Part shown: one piece after another, positions 24,295 to 35,228 of the stretch
Layout: each line of letters starts with the position of its first letter
How positions within the stretch are numbered: position 1 is the stretch's first letter
Source: Luscinia megarhynchos
Lineage: Eukaryota; Chordata; Aves; Passeriformes; Turdidae
Length of the DNA stretch: 64,000 nucleotides
Direction: 5' to 3'
NCBI GenBank assembly: GCA_034336665.1
Contig: CM067590.1
Location: 5,492,459-5,556,458 of the forward strand
Position numbers and translations under genes: made by a program
Notes under the pieces: model-generated
Seen by the model: only the letters and a program-made list of their open reading frames with translations
Told to the model about the DNA's origin: nothing
Databases searched by the model: none

Positions 24295-24620
24295 TACATC
24301 CCGCACCCGCCCGGCCGCGCCGCCATTTCACCCTGAGGGCTCGGGGCGGGGCGGGGCGGGGTCACAGCTGGCCCCGCCCACTCCGCGCGCCCGGCGCTCC
24401 CGGCCGCCATTTTAGAGCCGCGCCGGGCGGCGGGTTCGGCCATGAGGCGGCGGTGACAGAACCGCTCTGCGGGCAGAGCAGCGCTCACAGAGCGGCCGCA
24501 GCTTGAGGCCCCAAGGGCTGCGCAGCCGGTACTGCCCACTACGACCGTGTCCGGGGGCGGCCGCTCGCGGCTGTGAACGGGGAGAGCGCACCCGAGGTGG
24601 GGGCGGCTCCTGGGGCCTCC
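24295..24620. promoter_or_regulatory. Orphan CpG island with two YY1-type sites
   Basis: This 300-bp block is very GC- and CpG-rich, with tandem GGGGC boxes at about 24340-24362. The 10-mer GCCGCCATTT occurs at 24319-24328 and 24403-24412; on the minus strand it reads AAATGGCGGC, the YY1 consensus core. YY1 sites usually lie just downstream of the start site in the sense orientation, which would favour leftward transcription. A minus-strand donor, GTAAGAGG, lies at 24241-24234. No coding exon can be attached on either side. It could be a distal MATK promoter, a noncoding-RNA promoter or an upstream ELAVL1 promoter. Confidence 0.6.
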
Positions 24621-26990
24621 CTGCTGTTCTCTGTGTGGCGTCTGTGCCGCTAGGAAGCCATCCCTCCATCCATCCCTCCCTCCTTCTGCAGCCCGGAGTG
24701 CCCAGCTGAGGGCACTTGGCTCGTTCAGCTGGAGCAGAGGAGACTGAGGGGAGACTCCTCTGGGCTGCAGCTGCTGCTAGGGGAGGCAGAGGGGCAGGGG
24801 CTGCTCTGGGCCAGGGCCAGGAGCCCAGCAAGGGCTGGAGCTGTGCCAGGCCTTGGCATGGAGCTCAGGGAAAGGTTCTTCCCCCCGAGGGTGCTGGGCC
24901 CTGCCCAGGCTGCCCCAGGGAATGGTCCCCAAGGCTGCCAGAGCTGCAGGAGCCTTTGGACACTCTCAGGGATGCTCAGGGTGGGGCTGGGATCAATGAT
25001 CCCCGTGGATCCCTTCCAGTCCAGGGCATTGTGATTTTATGATTCCATGTTTATTCACAGCCGGGTACAACCATTTGTCCGTGTGCTGCTGCTTCTATCC
25101 GACAGTTCCTGCTGTGAGTTTCCCTCCTATGTCAGAACCAGTTCACCAAGGGCTTCCTGGGTCACCCTGTTTGCACTGAGCTTTTCTCAGGTTTCACGAT
25201 GTCCCAAGAAACGACATGACCATACATTGCTGTGGCATTCATGTTCATCATCTTGAGATGACTTCAGACATGACATCTGGCTTTACATTGCTAAAATTCT
25301 ACATTATCATGTAACCGTCAGGCTGATGTTGTCTATTGAACTGAAACACTGTAACACACCATTAATATATTCAGAAAAAAAAAAGATAATTTCTTTAAAA
25401 ACTGACACACTGTTTCAAAGGACAACACCTTTTAATTGCCAGCACATCTTAAATAAGTGTTGATAGTGATAGATGAAATGATGAGATTGTGAATATGCTG
25501 TCAAAAGACAAAGGCATCAACGCTCTGTGCAGCCTTGTGCTTATGACCTGAATTTTTTAAGATCTGAGACCCACCTCATGTCCAAGAATGTGACTGTTAA
25601 TTAATACCTGGATGACCCAAGGAAAATATCGGATTTACGGTAAAAAAAAGCTGCCACTGATGTGAATGACAGTATTGTGATTTTGGGGCTGGCAGGATGA
25701 GCAAATAACAGATGCACAAACGTCTTTAATGTTTTATGAGGCCTTGAAGGATATTTCCAAACCTGTCAGGCCTGGAATTTTCATGTGAGGATTCCCCATC
25801 TGGCGCTGATCACTGTTGTGGAGAGGAAAAGAAAATGGCAATGTGTTTAACGTCGCTGTTAATCTGACATCCTCAGTGGGCTCTTCATGGAGCTGAACAT
25901 TAGGATCTCTGTCGTGCTGTGCCCATGGGATATGGCAGGGGCTGGGCTGTCCCTGGCTGTCACATATGGAAGATCAGGACATGGACCAATGTAAGGACGT
26001 GGCCACTTGAAGGGGTTTCTGGGCAGCTAAACCAGAAAACATCAGTATCAAACATGGTGGGAATTTACCAGACAAGGTAGAGGCCACATCAGGATAGGCA
26101 GAGAAAAGATATTTGTATTTTCATTGTGTGATTTGCCACATATTCCAGTAGACAGAGTATTTGCACATGCATGCACAGAACTGCTAAAGAACACAAACTC
26201 CTCTCTTGCTGCAGTTCCCGTCCTTCAGGTGAGATCTCACTCTTCTAGACTTGAGAAAGGAGCTAGAGGGGAAATTTGATTTTCAAGTATGTCACTCAAC
26301 TAAGTAAAACTCAAATCATGAGTTGTCTGTGACTGAAAATGAACATCATGTATTGTAATGCAGAAGTATTCTGACTTTTTTCCCTCGAAGTTGAGCATCT
26401 TAAAACAGGATTTACAGACCTGAAGCTTACATGTCACACACTAAGCATGCTGCTTTGTACCAGGGTATTATTGCAGAGTACTGTTGGCAATGACAAAAAC
26501 ACTTCTTTTTCTGCAGAATAGTGGAATTTTACTCACAGGTGACTCCTGTGCAGTAGGATGCAGATACAAAGGTATTCCACGAAAAGTGGAAACGGAAGAG
26601 GGAAAACTTTTGGGCAGCTGGTCCCGTCAGGGCACTGCAGAATTTCTCAGAGCACAGGGAAGTGCTGGCTACCAGTTTCTTTGACAGATCATCATTTGCA
26701 TCTCATTTACACAGGAAGCATTTAATCTCTTAGCCAGTCATCAGCATTCCCGTGGGCTGCGCCCAGGGAGATTCCGTGTGCCGGGCTCCGGCTGACACCG
26801 GCCCCAGGTGAGGAGAGGCTCGGCTAGCGGCAGCGCTGCCGTGCCCCACCTTGCACCCGAGCCTGGCACGCGGCACCACTGGCGTTTCTCCTTCTCCCAG
26901 AGCCCAGCCGGCCGCAGGAGGCACCTTCTCCTCGGGGCTCCGCTCCCACAAGAGCAGCCGGCCCGTGTGGGGAGACGGCTCCGGTTACGC
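24621..26990. other. Sequence between two CpG islands
   Basis: Apart from the CR1 copy at 24697-25048 it is mostly AT-rich unique DNA with no gene that I recognise. Short open frames here are not supported. Confidence 0.5.
24697..25048 (+). repeat. CR1 LINE fragment
   Basis: It starts near GAGGGCACTTGGCTCGTTC, passes through CAGCTGGAGCAGAGGAGACTG (a diagnostic CR1 stretch) and ends in TTTTATGATTCCATG, the CR1 3' end. It belongs to the second subfamily here, shared with 41.3 and 42.8 kb. Confidence 0.9.
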
Positions 26991-26999
26991 TCCGGGCCC

Positions 27000-27206
27000 C
27001 GCTCCCCTCCCCCGCGCGCGCAGGCTCCGCCCCGGCCGCCGCTTGACAGACGGGCGAAGGAGCCAATGGCGCGCGGGGCACGTGCGCGCGGCAGCCAATG
27101 GGTGTCGGCGGGCGGCGCGGGGGCGGGGCCGTGGCGCTGGAGCGGCTCGTTGTGCGCTGCGGACCGATCGCCTCCCGCTGCCCGGGCCCGGCCGCCGCCG
27201 CCGCAG
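27000..27206 (+). promoter_or_regulatory. ELAVL1: ELAVL1 CpG-island promoter and noncoding exon 1
   Basis: A CpG island spans roughly 26.9-27.5 kb. Within it are CCAAT boxes at 27063-27067 and 27095-27099, a CACGTG E-box at 27079-27084 and a GC box (GGGGGCGGGGCC) at 27119-27130. About 75 bp further on, a GCC/GCCG-rich run ends in the donor CCGCAG|GTGAGG at 27206/27207. This fits a TATA-less housekeeping promoter with a short untranslated first exon spliced to the exon holding the ATG at 37985. The exact start site cannot be read from sequence. Confidence 0.75.
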
Positions 27207-29967
27207 GTGAGGCCGCGCGCGAGGCCGCGGGGGCGCGCCCGAACGGCCCCGGCCGCAGCCGCGGGGCCGGCGCGGGAGGGAGCGGGCGGCGGGGCCCGGG
27301 CGGCCCGCTCGAGGCCTGGGCCTGGCGGGTAGCCTGGGCCTGTGGGGGAGGGGCCGCGGGGCAGCGCGGGCCCGGGGCGGCGGGCGGGCGGCGGGGTCGC
27401 GGCCCGCGGGGCCCGCGGGGGCCGGATGGGGCGCGGGCGGGGAGCGGGTCCCGGGGCCGCCAGGCTTGCGGCGGGAAGGCCGCGGGTCGCGGTGCCGCGA
27501 TGCGCTGCGGGTCCGCACCGCGTCTCAGGGCCTTTCTCCGTTCGGTTAATGGCCTCATCTTTCATGTTTATTTTTCCCGTGTCTGTGCGGCCGCAGCTTT
27601 TAAATCTCCCACGCTGGGTAGCACTGGTAGGTGCTCGTTGACTGGCGGTACCCCGGTGCCGGCGCGGGCAGTGCCGGTTGGCATCAGCGCTGGCCGCGGG
27701 TCCGGTGGTGCTGTGCGAGTGCTCGGGGCCGCAGGAGCCAGGGCTAAAGCAGCAGCCGCTCTTTGTGTTCCGGGGAGCAGTTCTGAGGTTCGCTCTGTGT
27801 TCCTGCTTGGCAGAGGCAGGACTGTGCGAGGGCTCCTGCCGGTTCTGCACTGCCGGCAGCAGGAGCGTTTGCTGGGCACAGAGCTGTGTCCAGCCTGCCT
27901 GGGAGAGGATGCGCGGTTTGCTGCATGAGGACTTGCGCTGGGATCCTGTAATCAGTTAATGAGGCATCTGTGGAAAACAAAAGACGAAAGTGTTGGGAAG
28001 GCTAGGGATTAATTCCTTTTGTTTACGCCTGTTGTTATACTTGATCACTTTTTGAGGTCTTTGTATTTTGTTCATTTTACTCCCTGACTGTGGGTGTTGA
28101 CTGCTCATATTGCTCGGCTCTCACCTCTTTGCGAGCTGTTGTTTCCCTGTACTCGTGTTTTAACCACTTTTTTTTCTGGAGCTGTGTAAACAGTTCTGTG
28201 ACTTTTGTATTCCCCGTTACAACAAGGACGATGCACATGTTCCATAGTCTTTATCAAACCTGTGGAGTTGATGGGATTTCTTAGTTTCCTGTTGAGTCCT
28301 GGGTTATGTCTGTGTCCATGATGAATAATAAAATCAAGAGTCCTGTGCTGCTTGAGACGTTACTGCGAGTGTCCTGGTTTCTGTTCCGAAGCAGAGTACC
28401 TGTGTGTAATGATTGATCCCAGTGCTCCTGTGCTTTCCATGATTCAAGGCGTTCAGCGGCCCGGAGTTACAGTGTGATTGCAGGGGGCTCTCCCAGGCCT
28501 GACTGGAATATAAGTGTTGGAAGAAATATCTTAAGCTGGTGTGATTGTTAAATGTCTTGTACAGTGAGTTTTTAGCCCTTCTGTGGGTGGTTCTGCAGGA
28601 CCAGATGAACTCCTTAGGGAGTTGTCTTGAGCATTTCCAAGTTTGTGAAAGCAGCAGCAGTAAGCACGTCTGAATAGAAATGTGCATGTTGTGTGTAGCA
28701 GCTTAGTTATCTGTGTTTGTTGAAAAGTGTCTGGTGCTGACATGAACTTAATGTGAAATGTACTCTATGCTCTAAATTCAATTACTATTTTCTTTCTGTT
28801 TCTTGCATGTTCTACCACTTTTATTTTTTCTGGGAAAAGCCCTCCTTGTCTTGACCTCAGACATACCATTTTGCTTTCAGAATCCATCTCTTTCAGCTGT
28901 TGTACCAGCCTGCTTTCTCTGCTGAAGCTTTGGTCTCTGTCTTCTTGCTTATTTGTTGTGAGCTCTCTGAATTGATTCCCAAACTTACTGGCTGTCACTC
29001 TGACCACATGTGGATAAGTTGCCTGTGAAGTTGGTGGACTTTTAGTCACCAACTTTAGAAAGCTCAAACTTGCTATGTTTTCAGACTTCAACAAGAAGTT
29101 TAGAGATGCTGTTCTTTCTGTACCTCCAGGTGCTTTAGGAGCAGCCTGGAAGGCAGCAGCAGGAAAGTCCTGCCAATTTAAACATTTAGGGAGAATGAAA
29201 GAGTTTAGTAAAGGAGAGGTGAGAAATTCTGACTTGTGCTGAAAATCGCCAGGGCACTTCTCCTGTCTGATGTGCAGTTCTGTATTCAGGTACCTGCAAG
29301 CTTCAAACTGCTGCCCTACATGATCCAATTGATTATACAACCTCATTATATGTAGGTGATGTATGCAAAAATAGATTTCAATCTTTTTTTTTCTGAGGGG
29401 ATAGGGTGGAAACAAGCTGTACTGAGAAGGCAGAGACATTCTTCATGTGTGTGGGTTTGCTGCCTTTGGGGGGTTTTTTTGTTTGTTTTGTTTGTAATAT
29501 TAGTTGCAGTGGCATAGTACTACAAAAGTATAATTTTCCCATCTCCTACTACTTCCTTGGCCTCCATGTAGGAGCACAGCAGCAAACCTTGGTGTCTCAC
29601 CAGGCCCAGAGATGGATTTCCTAATTGTCTTGTGCTGGTGAGCAAGTTGGATGCTCTCTTTTCCTCCTTCTATTCACTTGTCTTCCTGCCCCATCAAGGT
29701 GAAAGTGTCTGAGGATGGGTCAGTATCATCCAAGACTGGATCAATGTGTGGAGAAGCTGTTATCAGAAAGTGTCTGGAATCTACAGTTCTTATGTCCACT
29801 TCTCATCTCTTGCCCTCTCCCTCAGAAAGGAATCATTCTCTCACAGCACAGTTGTCTCCAGATGTCTTTTGTATAGGTGAAAAAATTGCCAAAGGCAATT
29901 TATGGACAGTCTGACATTATCTGGAAAAAGGAAGATAATAAATTATTTCTTTTATTTTAATATCTGG

Positions 29968-30002
29968 GGGTTTTTTTTGGTTTGGTTTTTTTTTTTTTTT
30001 TA
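29968..30002 (+). repeat. T-rich simple tract
   Basis: Runs of T interrupted by GG (GGTTTGGTTTTTTT...), about 35 bp, in ELAVL1 intron 1. It is low complexity without a clear tail-bearing retrocopy beside it. Confidence 0.8.
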
Positions 30003-30119
30003 ATGCCAGTGCAGAAGGTGAGATAGTCCAGGCAGCAAAAAGTTCTTTGATGTCTCTTTGCTGTGTAAGAACTTAGTGGTATTAACTGGCAGAATTTTTG
30101 AGCCAGGGACAAACAACTG

Positions 30120-30590
30120 TGGAATCACAGAATGGCAGAACAGTGGGAGTTGGGAGGGACCTTATAGATCATCTTGTTCCCCCCCACCATAGCAGGGACA
30201 CCTCCCACTGTCCCAGTGTCCAGCCTGGCCTGGGCACTGCCAGGGATCCAGGGGCAGCCACAGCTGCTCTGGGCACCCTGTGCCAGGGCTGCCCACCCTG
30301 CCAGGGAACAATTCCTGCCCAAAATATCCCACCCAGCCCTGCCCTCTGGCAGTGGCAGCCATTCCCTGGCTCCTGTCCCTCCAGCCCTTGTCCCCAGCCC
30401 CTCTCCAGCTCTCCTGGAGCCCCTTCAGGCCCTGCCAGGGGCTCTGAGCTCTCCCTGGAGCTTCTCTTCTCCAGGTGAGCAGCCCCAGCTCTGCCAGGCT
30501 GTCCCCAGAGCAGAGGGGCTCCAGCCCTGCAGCATCTCTGGCTCCTCTGCACTGGCTGCAGCAGCTCCACGTCGTTCTTGTGCTGAGAGG
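30120..30590 (-). repeat. CR1 LINE fragment (inverted partner of 33.5 kb)
   Basis: GGAATCACAGAATGG is the CR1 3' end, followed by the complete main-type core up to CAGCAGCTCCACGTCGTTC. Over about 310 bp it differs from the copy at 8.6 kb essentially by a two-base insertion (CCAAAATATCCC against CCAATATCCC). Confidence 0.92.
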
Positions 30591-33475
30591 TGAATTGTGC
30601 TGCTTGGAGGGTGTTGATGTGAGGCTCTGAGTAGAGCCTGGTGGTCTCTATCTGTCAGGGCTGGCTGTTAACCTGGGAAGATGGGGAAATCTGCAGCAGA
30701 TGTTCAGTGTCTCAGCCACAGTTTCTGGCTGCCCCTGTTCCTAGGGCTGGAGCTGAGAGGGGCCCTGATCCCTGCCGTGTGTTGGAGCAGCAGTGGATGG
30801 TAATTGTGGCCAGCCTGTATCTGATTTCTGACAGCATCCCAGTCATGGTTAACTTTGTTTCTAGGAGTCAAGTGTAGTTCATCAGACTGGTAAAGCAAGG
30901 TCATTGGTCTGAAGAATGCAGCTTATTTTTTGGCCTCAAATGCTTTTGTCTCTGAATGGCAATACAGGCATTGACAAAAACACCTTGATGATATTTTATG
31001 GACATGAATAAAAACAACTAAGGGAGGTATTTAAAACTCTTCCAGACAAATCTGATTGCTGAGGAATATCTAAAACTGCTTTTCTGAAATATTAAAATTA
31101 TGACAGTTGAGATTTGTTAGTCCAAAAATGTGCTCAAAACGAAGTTTATGCCCAGTGTTTATAAAACAACATTAAAAAAAAAAAAAGGAGCTTAAAATAT
31201 ATTGTACTGAAATCAGTGATTCAGCATATGGGAATAGAATTTGTGGAAATGCAGCAGCAGATTTTAGTAATGGCCGCTTCTGGTGCTGAGCTATTTTTAA
31301 TGGCAAAAGTGTTGCCATTATCTTAGGTGCAGTCAAGCTGAGGAGAGCAAGGGTAGTGTCCTCATTTCAGGTGTGCAAAGGGGAAAAGAATCAAAGAAAT
31401 GAGATCTATTACCTCTGGAAAACCCAAAGGGTTGGCAAGTAGAAAGAGTTTGCTTGGTTGCCAAATTTGCAAGCAGAATTTACATATCATTGTGGAAGAA
31501 TCGTATATATACAGCATCTGTGACAACATTCAGAGTTTCAAGGTAAAAGAATCTTCCTGTCTAAAGACAAACTATTTTTAGTGACCTTCACTAGCATATG
31601 TCAGCACTGATTTAGTTTCATTTTTGAGGGGAGAGTTAAAATACCAATTGAATCAAACTGAATATTGAATTTAAAGTTTTCCTGTTTGCTGATTTAAAAT
31701 ATTATGGCTGCAGAGCAGAGGAATTCAATTGAGCCAGAGAATATTGACCTGATTGGTTGCTCTGGGACAGTAGAAGGAGAGAACTAGGGTAACTACTTTG
31801 GGGATAGAACTTGTGGCACCTCACTTTCTACCTTTAAATTTCCATATGTATCCAATCATCATGTTCACAGTTCAGGGAGATGGTTTTTCCAGCAGAATTT
31901 AGGATTCATACTCATGAAACATAGCTGCCACTCAGTCTGAGTGAGGAAAGGTGAGACCAAGACTCTCAGTCTGGTCAGACTTTTGGAAAACAGCATCAGG
32001 CACCTCTCAAACATGGGCACACTCCCTCCTACCTGATTTGGTTTTATTAATAAGAAAAGCATTACCCTCTGCCCTCACAAATGTTCAGAAATAATCTGTT
32101 GGAAGAGTTAGACATTTTGCTTGGAGTTGAGTTGAGGCTTTGAAGTGTGTGACCTGTAAGCACTGGGGTGACCTTTGATTCTCAACTTCATGCTGTTTTC
32201 CCTCATACACTGTATAAATGCTGTTCTTGAATTTAACAGACAATCTGGATTTTGTGATTTCTCCCTCCCTGCAAATGGCTTTTGATGGTTGGTCAAGATT
32301 TGACAGGAATTGGAAGGAGTAGTGCATGAATGCACAGTAAGTCACATACAGCAGGGCTGGCACTGTGCTGCCCTTGTCCTGTGGTCTGTCTGTGCTCCTG
32401 GAGAGGTCTGTGCTGTTGGGGACATAAAAACAGTTTGATGTAGACAGGTCTGAATTAAGTTATTGAGAGAGATGTGTTCTGATTATGGAGCTCTAGGAAA
32501 TTTTCTTGGGGGGCAGGTAGGCCTAGGGGAGTTTTCTGCTGGTGTGGCTATTGAGGTGAAACCTATTCTGTTCTTTGCAGTGATTTCAGAGAAGAAAGTA
32601 TATTGCTTTTCCTCCCCCCAGTGTCTATCCTCCTCTATTGTGGTTAAACTCTTGCTTCTCAATCCTGGCATGACAGCTGCCTGCAAAGCAAGCTTTTACA
32701 TGACAACACTGTGTTGGATAATTCTTGAAAACTGTTTTCCTGAAGCAGTTTAAATTCATGGAGACTCTTCAGGCCCTTCTGCAGGTGTGGTGTTGGTTTT
32801 GCTGTGTGGTCTGGACATCTCAGCACCTCTGCACCTGCCTTCTGGAATTGGTTTGGCACTTGCCTGAATGTAGTAGTGTCCTTTTGGTTCTGTTTCAGGT
32901 GTGATCACCCAAGGCTCAGCAGCTTAAGTCAGACAAGATTGCCTCTTAGTCAGCCATGACTCTATGGGGGAGGCATGTCAACAAATATCCGTGTGCTGGA
33001 GAAACAGAAGGGCTCTAACAGCCTTGAGATTCTGTTTGAAGCATCTTATTTAGATTCTTAAATACACAGGCAGAGCTCAATAATAAACCTATGAGAGTGA
33101 AGTGTGAGTTGATGAAACAGGTCATGGGCAGAGCTCTGCAGCATCACTGGTTTCAGGGTTCTTGTTCATTTATTGCTGGCAGCACCAACAAGGAGATTTC
33201 ACCAGTTCAGGGACTTTGTCAGGCACTGTCCACTAAAGCCATAGAGTGTCCTGGGTGATGCTGACTTGCACTTCATTGCAAAGAAAGGTGGAGGTTCTGG
33301 GAGAGTAGCTGAGTCAGCAGCCTCAGGTCTGCTGTGGTTTAAGGACCATGCTGTGCTCACTGTGGCACATTCCCAGTGCTCCAGCCAAGGTGCCATGAGC
33401 TCTATGCCACAGACCTCGTTGATCCAGGAAGAATTTACCATTCTAAGTTCTGCACTTGTTGCTCCATCATCCATC

Positions 33476-34036
33476 CCACCTGCAGGAGCTGCCTCCATCC
33501 CTGGGGACCCCAGCACAACAAAGACATGGATGTGTTGAAGTGAGACCAGAGAAGGCAATGGAGATGCTCTGAAGGCTGGAGCCCTCTGCTCTGGGGACAG
33601 CCTGGCAGAGCTGGGGCTGCTCACCTGGAGAAGAGAAGCTCCAGGGAGAGCTCAGAGCCCCTGGCAGGGCCTGAAGGGGCTCCAGGAGAGCTGGAGAGGG
33701 GCTGGGGACAAGGGCTGGAGGGACAGGAGCCAGGGAATGGCTGCCACTGCCAGAGGGCAGGGCTGGGTGGGATATTGGGCAGGAATTGTTCCCTGGCAGG
33801 GTGGGCAGCCCTGGCACAGGGTGCCCAGAGCAGCTGTGGCTGCCCCTGGATCCCTGGCAGTGCCCAGGCCAGGCTGGACACTGGGATTGGAGCAGCCTGG
33901 GACAGTGGAATTTGTCCCTGTCTGTGACATTGGGGCTTGGAGCAGCCTGGGATAGTGGAAAGTGTCCCTGTGGCAGGGGGTGGAATGAAATGGTCTCTAA
34001 GGTTCTGTCCAACCCAGCTATCCTGGGATTCTGTGA
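33476..34036 (+). repeat. CR1 LINE fragment, about 560 bp
   Basis: Plus-sense copy starting near CCCACCTGCAGGAGCTGCC and ending in TATCCTGGGATTCTGTGAG. Near the 3' end a segment of about 45 bp is tandemly duplicated (GGAGCAGCCTGGGACAGTGG repeated as GGAGCAGCCTGGGATAGTGG). Confidence 0.92.
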
Positions 34037-35144
34037 GCATCTCTTTAGGTGTCTGTACTAATCAGTGACCCCACGAGTGCTCTGGTGCCTGTTCAGTCCT
34101 GTGAACAAGGTGAAGGTCGACAAAGCCTCTTGCCTCACCTTAAGGACAGACAGTTCTTTTTGCCAGTACTCTTGTTTCACATGATCTCCACAGATCCATA
34201 CATGTCTTCCTTCTTAGCAAACATCTTGCAGTGAAATAGTTAATAGCAGTGATTCCTAGAATTCTGGATGGAGATACAGAGTGTCCTTGGGAAAAAAGCT
34301 TTATTAGTCTGTTGCCAGAACCATTAAACCTGTGGGATCTTGTGCACTTTTGTGAGAGGGTGATTGTCATGGCCAGTGCAACATTTCTGCAAATAATGGC
34401 CATGAGAGCTTTTCAGTCCAGTCCTAGAAGTGCTGGCCTGGCTAGGGGTGCCTGAGCTGTTGTTGGCACAGCTGGTGAAGTGTTGGGCTGCGTGGATTCG
34501 AGCACCTCTGGCATTAGTGGAAGATTGGGGCATAGCACATACAGCACCCTTGGCATTGTGAGTTTTAGGGCATCTTACCCAAGGAAGAAGGTGGCTGCTG
34601 CCTTTTCAAGCAAGCTTCTGCAGCATTTGGTTGGTTGGTTATTTTTAAAAAAATGTCATTTCAGGAAGTGCAGTGCAGTGGAACCTAGTCTGAAAGTTTT
34701 AGTTTTTTGGGACATAAAAATGAAGGCCTGTTTTGGAAAGGTTGCAAACTACCAGTCTCCTTTCAGTTGACTTTCTCAAAAAGAGAAACGTCATTTCATG
34801 ACGTTCTAGATGCAAATTAGTGTCTAGGCCTGGTTCTCAAATCTGGAATATTTACTGATAGAAATTGGTTGGTTTTGCTTTGATGAAGAAAGATCAGGAC
34901 GTTCTCTCAGCATATTTCAGTGAGAGCAGAATAGTGTAGCATTGCTTGTTTATCCATTCTATCTTATAGCTCCTTTTCTTTTTGGAAATCTTTTCAGTAT
35001 TCAGAGGTTACAGTTCTTCAGGGGTTCTCTTTAACTTTGCTGGCATGAGAGCTGTTCACCTGTTGAGGAATACACCTGGTGCAGGTGGGCAGCAGCAGTG
35101 TGAGCTGCAGGTTGTTCTGGGAGGGGGTTCTTCAACTCTGACAG

Positions 35145-35228
35145 ACTTGGGGCCATGACTGTTTCCCTGGGGAGCCTCTTCCAGAACCTTTTCCTAATAT
35201 CCATCCTAAGCCTCCCCTGACACATTGA
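35145..35228 (-). repeat. Old CR1 LINE relic
   Basis: The stretch CCAGAACCTTTTCCTAATATCC followed closely by CCTAAGCCTCCCCTGACACA matches the reverse complement of the classic avian CR1 3' region. Both ends are lost. Confidence 0.7.

Noticed and set aside
26741..27850. 369-codon open frame on the minus strand, and others across the ELAVL1 CpG island
   Set aside because: Composition is Pro/Arg/Ala/Gly from CpG-rich DNA; no domain, and it would overlap the ELAVL1 promoter and exon 1.
33467..34040. Several 90-180-codon frames repeated at 8.6, 12.2, 15.4, 30.1, 33.6, 44.4 and 48.2 kb, looking like a multigene family
   Set aside because: They are reading frames through the same CR1 3' noncoding region; the similarity comes from the repeat, not from a protein family.
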